IMG/VR virus record: IMGVR_UViG_3300018080_002128
Span: 1 to 30,920 of that record
Direction: 5' to 3' (one strand)
Length of the DNA stretch: 30,920 nucleotides
Origin: a virus
Shown here piece by piece: positions 7,913-15,305 of this stretch. Positions within the stretch are counted from its first letter, which is position 1. Each line of letters begins with the position of its first letter. A program made the translations under genes and the position numbers. The notes under the pieces are model-generated. The model saw only the letters and a list, made by a program, of their open reading frames with translations, was not told the DNA's origin and searched no databases.

Positions 7913-8832
7913 ATATTGTCTTTCTTGGTGGCAGTGATTGGGCCAATACATCCAACCGAATCTGCAGAGCCATCAACGCATATGGCGGCGAGCATATAGC
8001 GAGGTGCGTGACAAAGCACCGGCACCCGTTCGGATATGAAGAGGACTTGGTCATTGACCGCGATGGCGATGAAGGCGTGGCGGCAATTGTCTCTACAGCT
8101 GACTGGATCATTGGGGTTGGAGACGCCGACTATGATCTGATGCTGGAGATGGTCAGCAAGTATGGCGGGTTTCCAGGTCGCGGCACCAGATATGGAATAA
8201 GGCATAGCGGCACCGCCATACGGTCTAATCCGAACGACTGCTACATCCAGGACATGCAGTTTGCTCGCGTATTTGTACCCATGGACATTTATCAGAGCTA
8301 CGCGCATGAGTCCCGCTATCGCCCATTTGTCCAGCCCCAAATGACCATCCGCGACAAGCCTAATATGCCGGGCGTAGCGGACCCGCTCTTGGTCACCCAT
8401 ACACCGTCAGAGCGTGGTACCAAGGGTACCCATGAGGTCATGCAGGCCGCCAATAATCTTGATTGTAGCTTGGCTTATCTGACCATGTACGAGAACTTGC
8501 CGTATGATGTCTGCCGCCAGATGCGTGCCAGGCACCATGTCTATATTGACGGAGTTGAGTCTCGGTATGGCAACTTTGGCGCTGCCGCATGTGAGGCCAT
8601 GGCAGATGGATTGGTAGTGCTTGGAGACACGCACAAGGCTACGAGCAATGAGTACATTGAGGCTCCTCCAATCATTCAGGTCACAGATAGGGAGTCGATT
8701 GTTAGTGCAGTTCACAGGTTGGCAAGGGACCGTTTTGCGCTGAAGAAGTGGCAAGAGGCAGGATTGAAGTGGGCTCGCCAATGGACCTCTATCAATGCGA
8801 CGTACAGGTATTGGGACACATGTCTAGCATAA
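7909..8832 (+). CDS. glycosyltransferase, GT-B-like (paralogue 2)
   Basis: A 307-residue paralogue of the gene at 6354. It shows NTSNRICRAIN near residue 15, YEEDLVIDRDG near 45, and GNFGAAACEAMA near residue 215 (the nucleotide-sugar-binding E/FG...EA region, here with ESRYGNFG). The ATG at 7909 overlaps the methyltransferase stop (ATGA) and is preferred over a GTG three codons upstream. The two copies flank the methyltransferase, which suggests duplication within the cassette and then divergence, perhaps to a different acceptor or donor sugar. Confidence 0.75.
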   Translation: MNIVFLGGSDWANTSNRICRAINAYGGEHIARCVTKHRHPFGYEEDLVIDRDGDEGVAAIVSTADWIIGVGDADYDLMLEMVSKYGGFPGRGTRYGIRHSGTAIRSNPNDCYIQDMQFARVFVPMDIYQSYAHESRYRPFVQPQMTIRDKPNMPGVADPLLVTHTPSERGTKGTHEVMQAANNLDCSLAYLTMYENLPYDVCRQMRARHHVYIDGVESRYGNFGAAACEAMADGLVVLGDTHKATSNEYIEAPPIIQVTDRESIVSAVHRLARDRFALKKWQEAGLKWARQWTSINATYRYWDTCLA

Positions 8833-9470
8833 AGATACTACATTGGGTACCAGCATACGGCGGAAGTATCGACGTAAGGATAGCTGGACAGGTGCAAGTT
8901 GACTGCAGCGCTATGACCAAGTTGGGGTTTGGGTATCAGTTTTGGTGGACAGATTCAAGCGACCTGCCGCGGTCCAGGAACCACGCCCTGGAAATGGCCA
9001 TTGACAAGGGGTTCGACTACATCCTGATGCAGGATTCTGACATCTATGTACCCAGGGTCTCGCCTATGGCCATGCTCCTGCAGACCGCCATAGACAAGCA
9101 AGCTGTCATGACAGGGGCTATATGCGGGCTCAGGCGCATCAGCCACGACTCTGTGCCGCCGAACGTGCGGCCCTATAAGCAGGGTGAGGTGTATGAGGTA
9201 GAGCGCATTGGGACTGGACTGGTCCTAATCGACTGCCAGCAGGTTGCCAAATGGCGAGACGAATATGACGGCCCATGGTTCGCACGCACGTACCACGATG
9301 CCAGACAGACGTCAATAGATTTCGGAGAAGACTTCTTTTTTTGCGCAATTTGTGCAAGGTTTGGTGGTATAATGTTTGCAGACGGACGAATTCCGACGGT
9401 ACATGCATACACCGACCATCTACATCTTAGATATCCACCCGAGGACACCGGGGGAGAACAATCTCCATAG
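8820..9470 (+). CDS. glycosyltransferase, GT-A fold (GT2-like, DxD)
   Basis: A 216-residue protein with a GT-A pattern. LPRSRNHALEMA at 49-60 resembles the RN-x-A helix common to these enzymes. It is followed by DYILMQDSDIYVP (66-78), where Asp72-Ser-Asp74 is the DxD metal/nucleotide-sugar motif. Later come a GTGLVLID segment and a final H-x-H (DHLHL) that may bind metal. The ATG at 8820 lies after GGGACAC and 13 bases inside the previous gene; a longer in-frame start upstream would run deeper into that gene. With the two GT-B genes and the FkbM enzyme it forms a glycan-building cassette. Confidence 0.75.
   Translation: MSSIKILHWVPAYGGSIDVRIAGQVQVDCSAMTKLGFGYQFWWTDSSDLPRSRNHALEMAIDKGFDYILMQDSDIYVPRVSPMAMLLQTAIDKQAVMTGAICGLRRISHDSVPPNVRPYKQGEVYEVERIGTGLVLIDCQQVAKWRDEYDGPWFARTYHDARQTSIDFGEDFFFCAICARFGGIMFADGRIPTVHAYTDHLHLRYPPEDTGGEQSP
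9365..9373 (+). promoter_or_regulatory. candidate extended -10 promoter for the capsid genes
   Basis: TGGTATAAT is a perfect extended -10 element. It lies inside the end of the last glycosyltransferase gene, about 120 bases before the scaffold gene. No -35 box is well placed: TTGCGC at 9341 is 21 bases away and TTGTGC at 9350 is 12. An imperfect inverted repeat, GCGCAATTTGTGC, covers 9343-9355. It could boost transcription of scaffold and capsid, which are needed in the largest amounts. Confidence 0.4.
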
Positions 9471-9495
9471 GCTAAACCTGCCGTAAAGGTTGAGA

Positions 9496-10146
9496 ATGAG
9501 TAACGAAAACGACAACAACGACGCACCGGAAGACACCACTGAAACGGCTACTGCGGCCGTGCCGGATAGTCCTGCCCCCCAGGATGACCGTAAATTTACG
9601 CAGGAAGACGTCAACCGGTTTGTGAAAGACGCCAAGAAACAGGCCCGGGCCAGCGAAAGACGCAAGCTTGAGGCCGCTCAACCGACCGAGAATACGGTAG
9701 AACAAGCCCCTTCAGTGGACCCGCAAGTGGCAGCAATGGCCAAAAAACTGGCCGATATGGAGTTCCGCGCCGCGGCATCGGAGTTCGGGATCACCGATAA
9801 GTCGGTGCAGAACGTTCTCAGACTGGCATGGCAGAGCTCAGATGAGCCCGCAGAATCCTGGCTGGCAGAGCATGGCAAGTCTTTCGTGCGTAGCGAGGAC
9901 AAGTCCCAGGCGCGTGATGAGATGCCAGTAGAGGCCCCCAGGCAGCCCGTAACAGCCACCTCTGACAACGGCGCCCCGACCAGGCCCTCGGCGCTTGACG
10001 GTCCAGTGGACCTTTTCAAGCTGTCTAAGGACGATATCGAGACCCTGCGGCGAAACGGCAAGCTGCTGGACCACGCCGAGAAATACCGTGAGACGTTGAA
10101 GGGACCAGGTTCTACCCTATTTGCTCGGAGGAAACAAAGAAAGTAG
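9496..10146 (+). CDS. capsid scaffolding protein
   Basis: A 216-residue hydrophilic protein directly before the major capsid gene. It has an acidic, disordered N-terminus, a segment FTQEDVNRFVKDAKKQ followed by RRKLEAA as seen in many phage scaffolds, a helical middle and a basic C-terminal tail (LFARRKQRK) suited to binding the capsid inner surface. It would guide prohead assembly and then leave or be digested; no protease domain is seen. The ATG at 9496 follows AAAGG at normal spacing; a TTG two codons upstream is less likely. Confidence 0.8.
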   Translation: MSNENDNNDAPEDTTETATAAVPDSPAPQDDRKFTQEDVNRFVKDAKKQARASERRKLEAAQPTENTVEQAPSVDPQVAAMAKKLADMEFRAAASEFGITDKSVQNVLRLAWQSSDEPAESWLAEHGKSFVRSEDKSQARDEMPVEAPRQPVTATSDNGAPTRPSALDGPVDLFKLSKDDIETLRRNGKLLDHAEKYRETLKGPGSTLFARRKQRK

Positions 10147-10155
10147 AGCCGAACA

Positions 10156-11028
10156 ATGGCCGTAACTGATACAACTGCACTTACCGAGTTGGTGAACTCT
10201 GAATTCATCAACCCGCTTTTGCTTGAATATGCCATCGATTACACCGTCGCTGCGCCGTATGTGAATCTTTTAGATTTGCGTGGAAAAGCCACAAAAAAGG
10301 GAGCGTTTCCCAGGTGGGTACTCGACACGGCAACTGATATCACCAATGAGACCACGTCTCTCAGCAACACCACACTCGAGACCACCGAGGTCACGATCAC
10401 TGCTGCAGAGATCGGCATCCGTCGCGATGTCTCCGACGCGGTCCTAGAGGAAACCATCATTGGTCGCGCCCTCTTTGATTTCCTTATCAAGGACGCAGGC
10501 AACCTGTTTGCCGTCTCACTGGACGACGACATCGTGGCCTTGTTCGCTAGCTTCACCGGAGCTGTCGGAACAAGTGGCTCGAACCTGACCATCGCAAACA
10601 TGGTTGAAGCGCAAGCCACTGTTCGCAAGCAGAAGATGAAGGGTCCGTTGGTCTATATCCTGGACGACCAGCAGGCACTTGACTATCAGGCTGCACAGGC
10701 TGCTAGTACTGCAACCACGGTAAACAGCTTCTTCGAGGTTGGTACCGGCATTGACAGTGCCTATCTTGGCACCTTTATGGGAGCCCCTGTCTGGAGCTCT
10801 GGATTGTGCGATACGGCCAATACAGCGGCTGACGTGGTCGGGGCCTGCTTCATCGACGGTTCTGCATCTCCGGCAAGTGGAGCAATCGGAATGGTCATGA
10901 CCCGCGACATGACCTCGGAGCTTCAGCGTGACGCTTCTGAGCGATTGACCGAGTTCGTGGCAACTGCCAAGTGGAATGTCGGGATCGTAGCCGACGAAGC
11001 TGGCTGCGAAATCACAACTGACGCGTAG
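10156..11028 (+). CDS. major capsid protein (HK97-fold type)
   Basis: A 290-residue protein immediately after the scaffold. The order of features fits HK97-fold capsid proteins: an N-terminal helical arm, an E-loop-like stretch rich in Thr (about 65-85), a long helix region around residues 105-125, then the mixed beta/alpha domain ending near EAGCEITTDA. It is rich in Ala, Thr and Val, low in Lys, and lacks cleavage or enzymatic motifs. It would form the capsid shell. The assignment rests on position and overall character rather than a single diagnostic motif. A large hairpin follows the stop. Confidence 0.82.
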   Translation: MAVTDTTALTELVNSEFINPLLLEYAIDYTVAAPYVNLLDLRGKATKKGAFPRWVLDTATDITNETTSLSNTTLETTEVTITAAEIGIRRDVSDAVLEETIIGRALFDFLIKDAGNLFAVSLDDDIVALFASFTGAVGTSGSNLTIANMVEAQATVRKQKMKGPLVYILDDQQALDYQAAQAASTATTVNSFFEVGTGIDSAYLGTFMGAPVWSSGLCDTANTAADVVGACFIDGSASPASGAIGMVMTRDMTSELQRDASERLTEFVATAKWNVGIVADEAGCEITTDA

Positions 11029-11034
11029 GGAGTC

Positions 11035-11092
11035 GGGGCAGGGGTTGGGATCTGGTGACTGTCCCCAACACTTTGATGCTCCGCCCCTGCCC
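11035..11092 (+). terminator. large GC-rich hairpin after the capsid gene
   Basis: GGGCAGGGG (11036-11044) pairs with CCCCTGCCC (11084-11092), and a nested GTTGGG/CCCAAC pair (11044-11049 with 11064-11069) sits inside. It begins seven bases after the capsid stop and is followed by TGAACCCTTTTCTT, so the U-tract is short and offset. It could be a partial terminator or attenuator that raises capsid message relative to downstream genes, or a 3' stabilising structure. Confidence 0.5.
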
Positions 11093-11118
11093 TGAACCCT
11101 TTTCTTGGGGAAAAATCC

Positions 11119-11682
11119 ATGGCGAATTTTAGTAAGAAATCGAAGATTGCAGACGCTGGCGAGGGCCCAAAGCGCCGCATCAAAGTAGGGTTCAAAACCC
11201 TGACGGAGAGCCTTCCCGCGTGCTGGCACCGTAAGATGGTGTCCCCGAGTGGTGGCGTAAAGCGTGTTGTGCTTGGCACAAGGACAGATGCGGGACTGCA
11301 TGGCAATGAGTATGGCTCGCTTGAGATAGCCGAGAAACTCGAAAAGGGCTGGTTGATTTACAGCGAATGTCCACTGCGTCATGGTGTTTCTATCGAGGGT
11401 GAGACCCCCTGTGATGGTCCAGACCCGGAGCGACCCGGCATGTACTGGACCAGGCACCCCGAGAATCCCGGATGGCTAGTTGAGGATCACTGTTGCCCCC
11501 ACATTGAGCAAGCAATCGAGGAGCGGCAGAAGGAACACGCTGAGAAGCAGGCTGAATTCGCCAGAGCATTCTTGACCACTCAAGACAAGATGTTTGAGCG
11601 TCTGGTTGACGTGACCGAGTCTGAGGTCCAGACCCAGATCAATAAGCGCAAGCCCGGAAGGCATCCAAAGACGAATGCCTGA
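11119..11682 (+). CDS. hypothetical head-region protein, 187 aa
   Basis: A 187-residue protein beginning MANFSKKSKIADAG, with its ATG after GGGGA just downstream of the capsid hairpin. The N-terminal two thirds are mixed and contain several Trp, His and Cys (CCPHIEQ near 125). The C-terminal third, from about 125 to 175, is a highly charged, probably coiled-coil helix (EERQKEHAEKQAEFARAF), and the very end is basic. Family not recognised. Position suggests a head accessory or head-completion protein. Its end overlaps the next gene by 8 bases. Confidence 0.6.
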   Translation: MANFSKKSKIADAGEGPKRRIKVGFKTLTESLPACWHRKMVSPSGGVKRVVLGTRTDAGLHGNEYGSLEIAEKLEKGWLIYSECPLRHGVSIEGETPCDGPDPERPGMYWTRHPENPGWLVEDHCCPHIEQAIEERQKEHAEKQAEFARAFLTTQDKMFERLVDVTESEVQTQINKRKPGRHPKTNA

Positions 11683-12220
11683 CCGAGACACAAGGGATGC
11701 TCTTGTAGAGTCTGCGTGTGACGCGCAGAGAGCCCAGGGCAAGATCCCCACGGTTGTCAACAATGAGCGATTCATCGTCGATACGCTCCACGGTATGGAC
11801 GCCAAGAAGCGTGAGCCCAAGAAGCCTAAGCCTAAGAAGGAAGCTCGCACAAGGCGGCCTGGGGCTGTTCAGCGCGAGGTAGAGAGATATGCCAAGCGCA
11901 ATGGCATCGAGCTAGCCAAGGGAAACTGGCAGATTGATAAGACTCACAGACCGCTGGTCGCAGGTGGAGACATCTTCACCGAGAAGAAGTTGAGTCTTGT
12001 CCACAAGAGGCTCAGGGATCGTGTGAGGCTACTCAGGGGATATCCAGAGTGGGCAGACAGAATCGCCTCGGTCAATCCAATTGCTACGTCTGGCCAGCTT
12101 GGTCCGGCTAAGCAAAAGGAGGCTCAGGCTGCACTCTGGAAAGTGATCGAGATGTCAAACGAGAAGTTTGGCCACTGGATGAAACCCCCAGCTGAGAGGC
12201 CGCTGTACTTCCATGATTGA
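11675..12220 (+). CDS. hypothetical basic protein, 181 aa
   Basis: A 181-residue protein with a very basic Lys/Pro-rich linker (KKREPKKPKPKKEARTRR, about 43-60) between a short N-terminal helix and a C-terminal helical domain (LVHKRLRDRVRLLRG onward). It could contact DNA or negatively charged capsid surface, but no known domain is recognised. It overlaps its neighbours by 8 bases on each side, within the head-to-tail joining gene block. Confidence 0.55.
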   Translation: MPDRDTRDALVESACDAQRAQGKIPTVVNNERFIVDTLHGMDAKKREPKKPKPKKEARTRRPGAVQREVERYAKRNGIELAKGNWQIDKTHRPLVAGGDIFTEKKLSLVHKRLRDRVRLLRGYPEWADRIASVNPIATSGQLGPAKQKEAQAALWKVIEMSNEKFGHWMKPPAERPLYFHD

Positions 12221-13157
12221 TCACCAAGACATCTTGTACGGCATTGCCAGCCAGTCTATCTACCTTGACGTGCCAGAGGGAAGGCCAAGTGCTGTTACCT
12301 CGGTATACGTCTACTGGTGGACCACGGGTGATGATACTGCCAATGCTGAGACTGCCACGACTGGTAGCGCGGCCATTGATTCGGTCAATACAACCTTTGA
12401 CGCTGACTCTGGCTTCTCGCAGGCCAATCAACATACCCTGAACCTTACGGCTACCACGAACGTGGTCAAGGACAGGCGCTACTTGGCTACCAATGCCGTT
12501 GGTGCCAAGGAGTGGGTTGAGGTAGCAGGCATTACTTCAGCGGCATCCGTGACCTCTAGAGTGCCACTGGCCAACGACTACGCAGCCGCAGACACCTTCG
12601 TGGGTACACGTATCAGCATCTCACTGCTTGATACATGGGTTGCTGACAGCGACAACATCTCAGACTCCACTGATCCGAATAGCGGATGGAGGGTGCGCTG
12701 GGAGTATGTTGTAGATAGCGTCACCTACGTCAGGCACACCTTCTTTGACGTTGTCAGGGTTGGTGGCGAGCACGACGTGACGCCTGCTGATATGGAACTA
12801 TTCGTTGGCAACTGGAGTGGCAAGGTCCCAATGGATCACCGAACAGACCAGGGCCGTGGGTTGATTGATGAGGGATACAGGATGTTCAAGATGGACCTCC
12901 TGGCATCTGACATTCCAGACCAGCAGATCAGGAATACTGAAGTGGTCAACCACATCGTTAAGCACGCTGCTGCGGTGGTCTTGCACAGGACAAGGTTCTA
13001 CGAGCAAGGCGGAGACCCTGGCCCACTTGAAGATGCCAGGAAAGAGTATGACAGTCTGATCGATCGTATGTTCCGTGTTGAGGGCAAGGTTTCGATCGGG
13101 TACGACGAATCTGGGGCAGGAGCCAGGTCCGAAGCGCCTGGGATATGGAGTCGATAA
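12213..13157 (+). CDS. putative head-tail connector/adaptor protein, 314 aa
   Basis: A 314-residue protein. Residues 1-130 look like beta-sandwich repeats rich in Thr, Ser and Val (SVYVYWWTTG, VVKDRRYLATN). The C-terminal half is helical and contains HIVKHAAAVVLHRTRFYEQ followed by ARKEYDSLIDRMF, which resembles the helical core of phage head-tail connector proteins (gp6/gp15-like). It would sit below the portal in the neck. The assignment is by composition and position. The start overlaps the previous gene by 8 bases; the stop overlaps the next start (TAATG). Confidence 0.5.
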   Translation: MIDHQDILYGIASQSIYLDVPEGRPSAVTSVYVYWWTTGDDTANAETATTGSAAIDSVNTTFDADSGFSQANQHTLNLTATTNVVKDRRYLATNAVGAKEWVEVAGITSAASVTSRVPLANDYAAADTFVGTRISISLLDTWVADSDNISDSTDPNSGWRVRWEYVVDSVTYVRHTFFDVVRVGGEHDVTPADMELFVGNWSGKVPMDHRTDQGRGLIDEGYRMFKMDLLASDIPDQQIRNTEVVNHIVKHAAAVVLHRTRFYEQGGDPGPLEDARKEYDSLIDRMFRVEGKVSIGYDESGAGARSEAPGIWSR

Positions 13158-13444
13158 TGGCGGTCTATGCATCAGGGTCAACCGTTGCAGTCACTGGCAC
13201 TGCGGCAAACCTAGTTACCAATGGCAAGGAGATGCAGATCTACGAGCTACAGTCAACCGGGGTTGCATTCTGGTTCAAGGCTGGGCCGAGCGCAACCGCG
13301 AGTGTGGATGGCGCTGACTGCGTGTTTGTTCCCGCCCTGAGCGGTGTTGAGGTCAAGCTGTCGGGCGCGGGCGATGAAATCTCGGCCATCAAGCACACCG
13401 GCGAGTCAGACGGCAAGGTTGTCGTCAGCGTTGTGACATCATGA
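13157..13444 (+). CDS. small beta-rich protein, possible capsid decoration, 95 aa
   Basis: A 95-residue, Ala/Val/Gly/Ser-rich protein (MAVYASGSTVAVTG start) with alternating hydrophobic residues throughout, predicted as an all-beta sandwich. It lacks Arg-rich or catalytic segments. Small proteins of this kind between connector and tail genes are often capsid decoration or neck components; the specific role is inferred. The ATG at 13157 within TAATG is chosen over the upstream in-frame ATG at 13145. It ends in an ATGA overlap. Confidence 0.5.
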   Translation: MAVYASGSTVAVTGTAANLVTNGKEMQIYELQSTGVAFWFKAGPSATASVDGADCVFVPALSGVEVKLSGAGDEISAIKHTGESDGKVVVSVVTS

Positions 13445-14334
13445 GTGTCAGTGGCGTAGTAAGACGCTGGGGCGTTGCCGTAACGACAGTTCCAAGCCTC
13501 AGTGTTATAGGCAACGCTACCATAGGCGGTACACTCGGCGTGACAGGGGTTAGCTCGAGCGCTACTGCGTTCAACATTTCCACGGCAGCCCTTGGAATTC
13601 TGAACGTTCAGAACACCGAGATCCTGAGTCGTCAAAGTACCGGTGGCTCGATAATTGAAGTGTTGAAGGCGGCATATTGGACCCAGCTAGATGTTTATGC
13701 CGGTGGAAATAAGCAGCTAGAGATAACCGACGGTGTGTCGACTTTTAACGTTGATACGCTTGGTGTTACTGACCCGACTGATTCACTCGGTGGACTATGG
13801 AGAGAGGTTCACGTTGACGCGCAATCCGTATCGCCCGGCGCAAGCGGTGCCACGTTGACTGTTGGAGGCGGGACCAATAACGCAACACTTTACTGGCTGC
13901 TTAATGCGGTCAATGAGTACTTGTACTTCGGGACAGATATAGAAGAGGACTGGGATGCTGGTAGCGATCTATCGGTAAAGGTCGTAGTTGCACTGGATGG
14001 TGCGGAGACTGCAAATGACCTGATTCATGCCACCCTCGATGTCGAGTATGTCGGTGAGCATGAAAACATGGACAGCCCAAAGGAGCAGTCAATAAGCATC
14101 GACCACAACATCGGAGCTTTCAATGCTGCCGGTGATGTCCACGAACTGAACTTCCTGATCGATCATGATTTGGCTAGTAACGTTGTCCAGGACGATGACA
14201 TCATCAAGTTCAGATTCTACTTAGACGACGTGACTACTACTACCCCGGTCGCTGCTGTTCGATTCCTGTATGCGCATGTCAGGTATAGGGCCAACAGCGC
14301 GCACATGTTTACTTCATCGCCGGCTAGCGGCTAA
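13441..14334 (+). CDS. beta-rich structural protein with fibre-like N-terminus, 297 aa
   Basis: A 297-residue protein. The segment LSVIGNATIGGTLGVTG (about 20-36) is the short glycine-punctuated repeat typical of trimeric phage fibre and baseplate proteins. Residues about 110-290 look like one or two jelly-roll or sandwich domains (REVHVDAQSV, FRFYLDDV, AAVRFLYAHVRYR). It could be a capsid or neck appendage or a host-binding fibre placed in the head module. It starts in an ATGA overlap with the small beta protein and is followed by 37 non-coding bases. Confidence 0.5.
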   Translation: MSVSGVVRRWGVAVTTVPSLSVIGNATIGGTLGVTGVSSSATAFNISTAALGILNVQNTEILSRQSTGGSIIEVLKAAYWTQLDVYAGGNKQLEITDGVSTFNVDTLGVTDPTDSLGGLWREVHVDAQSVSPGASGATLTVGGGTNNATLYWLLNAVNEYLYFGTDIEEDWDAGSDLSVKVVVALDGAETANDLIHATLDVEYVGEHENMDSPKEQSISIDHNIGAFNAAGDVHELNFLIDHDLASNVVQDDDIIKFRFYLDDVTTTTPVAAVRFLYAHVRYRANSAHMFTSSPASG

Positions 14335-14371
14335 CACAAATTCACCAAATGATGTAGCTGAGCGAGGAACC

Positions 14372-14653
14372 ATGCCAAAAACAATAGTTCACAACGAAGT
14401 TGGATTTGACGGCAATGAGCTTACGCCAACGATCAGGTTCTTCCTTGTTCCACAGGCCAATGGTGACTCGTTGGCAGACAGGCTGTTTACTGATGTAGTT
14501 TTCTATGATTTGTGGAATGGGAACAGCCACAAGGTTATGCTTAGAGCGCATGTTGATGACAGCATTGGGACATTCAGCCCCGGTGACTCGGCCGCTCTTA
14601 GAGCCCTACTCTTAAAGCTGTACAACGAAGCCAAGGACGTAAACGGGTACTAG
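14372..14653 (+). CDS. hypothetical protein, 93 aa
   Basis: A 93-residue protein (MPKTIVHNEVGFDGNE start, AKDVNGY end), with its ATG at 14372 preceded by GAGG about seven bases upstream. A longer in-frame ORF extends upstream into the previous gene but is not needed. The sequence mixes beta strands (FFLVPQANG, KVMLRAHVDDS) and a C-terminal helix (ALRALLLKLYNEA). No family recognised. It lies between head-appendage and tail-terminator genes. Confidence 0.6.
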   Translation: MPKTIVHNEVGFDGNELTPTIRFFLVPQANGDSLADRLFTDVVFYDLWNGNSHKVMLRAHVDDSIGTFSPGDSAALRALLLKLYNEAKDVNGY

Positions 14654-14669
14654 GCGTTTAGGGGGACAC

Positions 14670-14846
14670 GTGGAAGACAAGATCAAAGAGTACGAAGAGT
14701 CACTCCGGGAGACTGAAAAGTCCATACTGGAGACCCAGACAGAACTAAGCCAACTAATCGAGCTCAAACTTAGACACCTTGGCGCAATCGACGCGCTCAG
14801 GGACGCGATAAACTCAGATGGCAACGACGACACTGGAAGCGATTAG
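14670..14846 (+). CDS. small coiled-coil protein, 58 aa
   Basis: A GTG-started ORF preceded directly by GGGGGACAC and ending with TAG at 14844-14846, giving 58 residues. The product is almost entirely one charged helix with heptad spacing of Leu/Ile (MEDKIKEYEESLRE, then LETQTELSQLIELKLRHLG), followed by an acidic tail. It is likely a dimeric or trimeric coiled coil. The last 29 bases overlap the next gene. Function unknown; small coiled coils in tail regions can be assembly factors. Confidence 0.6.
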   Translation: MEDKIKEYEESLRETEKSILETQTELSQLIELKLRHLGAIDALRDAINSDGNDDTGSD

Positions 14847-15297
14847 AGACCAGCAGGAGGTAACGATCCTTGCGCTGACGCCTACTAAGATGGCCAGTGA
14901 CAAGTTTCGTCTACATCGGTCTCATATGGACTTCCGTGAGTGGGCTGAGACCAACTTGCAGGCATGCTTTCGACTGTTCCATATCGAGGACCTTGGCGAT
15001 CGGGATGACACATCCGAGACGGTCTCAAACAAAGACCTGGAAGAGGTGGTCGCCACCCAGGAGCTTATCCTGGCCTACCCGCATAACCAGAACTATGGCT
15101 ACGAGAACCGGCGCGACATGCTGGACATAGCCAGGGCAGATGCAGAGCAGATTAGATTGGCAATTGGGATCCAGGGGGCAGCTAGCTACGTGTCTGGTCA
15201 GTGTTTGACCGACGCGGATTGGACCTACGAAGAAGGTGCGGGGGTTACGTTTGTGACCTTCGAAATGTCAGTGCGCTTTGACCGCGCAACATCTTAG
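14818..15297 (+). CDS. putative tail terminator/completion protein, 159 aa
   Basis: A 159-residue protein placed immediately before the tail tube gene, the usual position of tail terminator or tail-to-head joining proteins. The N-terminus is helical (TTTLEAIRDQQEV), the centre holds a long helix (DMLDIARADAEQIRLAI) and the C-terminus is beta-rich (VTFVTFEMSVRFDRATS), a layout compatible with the gpU/gp10-like fold. No diagnostic motif is seen, so the name is positional. Confidence 0.5.
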   Translation: MATTTLEAIRDQQEVTILALTPTKMASDKFRLHRSHMDFREWAETNLQACFRLFHIEDLGDRDDTSETVSNKDLEEVVATQELILAYPHNQNYGYENRRDMLDIARADAEQIRLAIGIQGAASYVSGQCLTDADWTYEEGAGVTFVTFEMSVRFDRATS

Positions 15298-15305
15298 GAG
15301 AAGAT

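Noticed and set aside
7852-8400. 182-aa minus-strand ORF opposite the second glycosyltransferase
   Set aside because: Antisense shadow; the plus-strand gene has motifs and coupled starts.
10516-11457. 313-aa minus-strand ORF opposite the capsid gene
   Set aside because: It is a shadow of the capsid gene and the next gene, with no ribosome binding site and a composition unlike a real protein.
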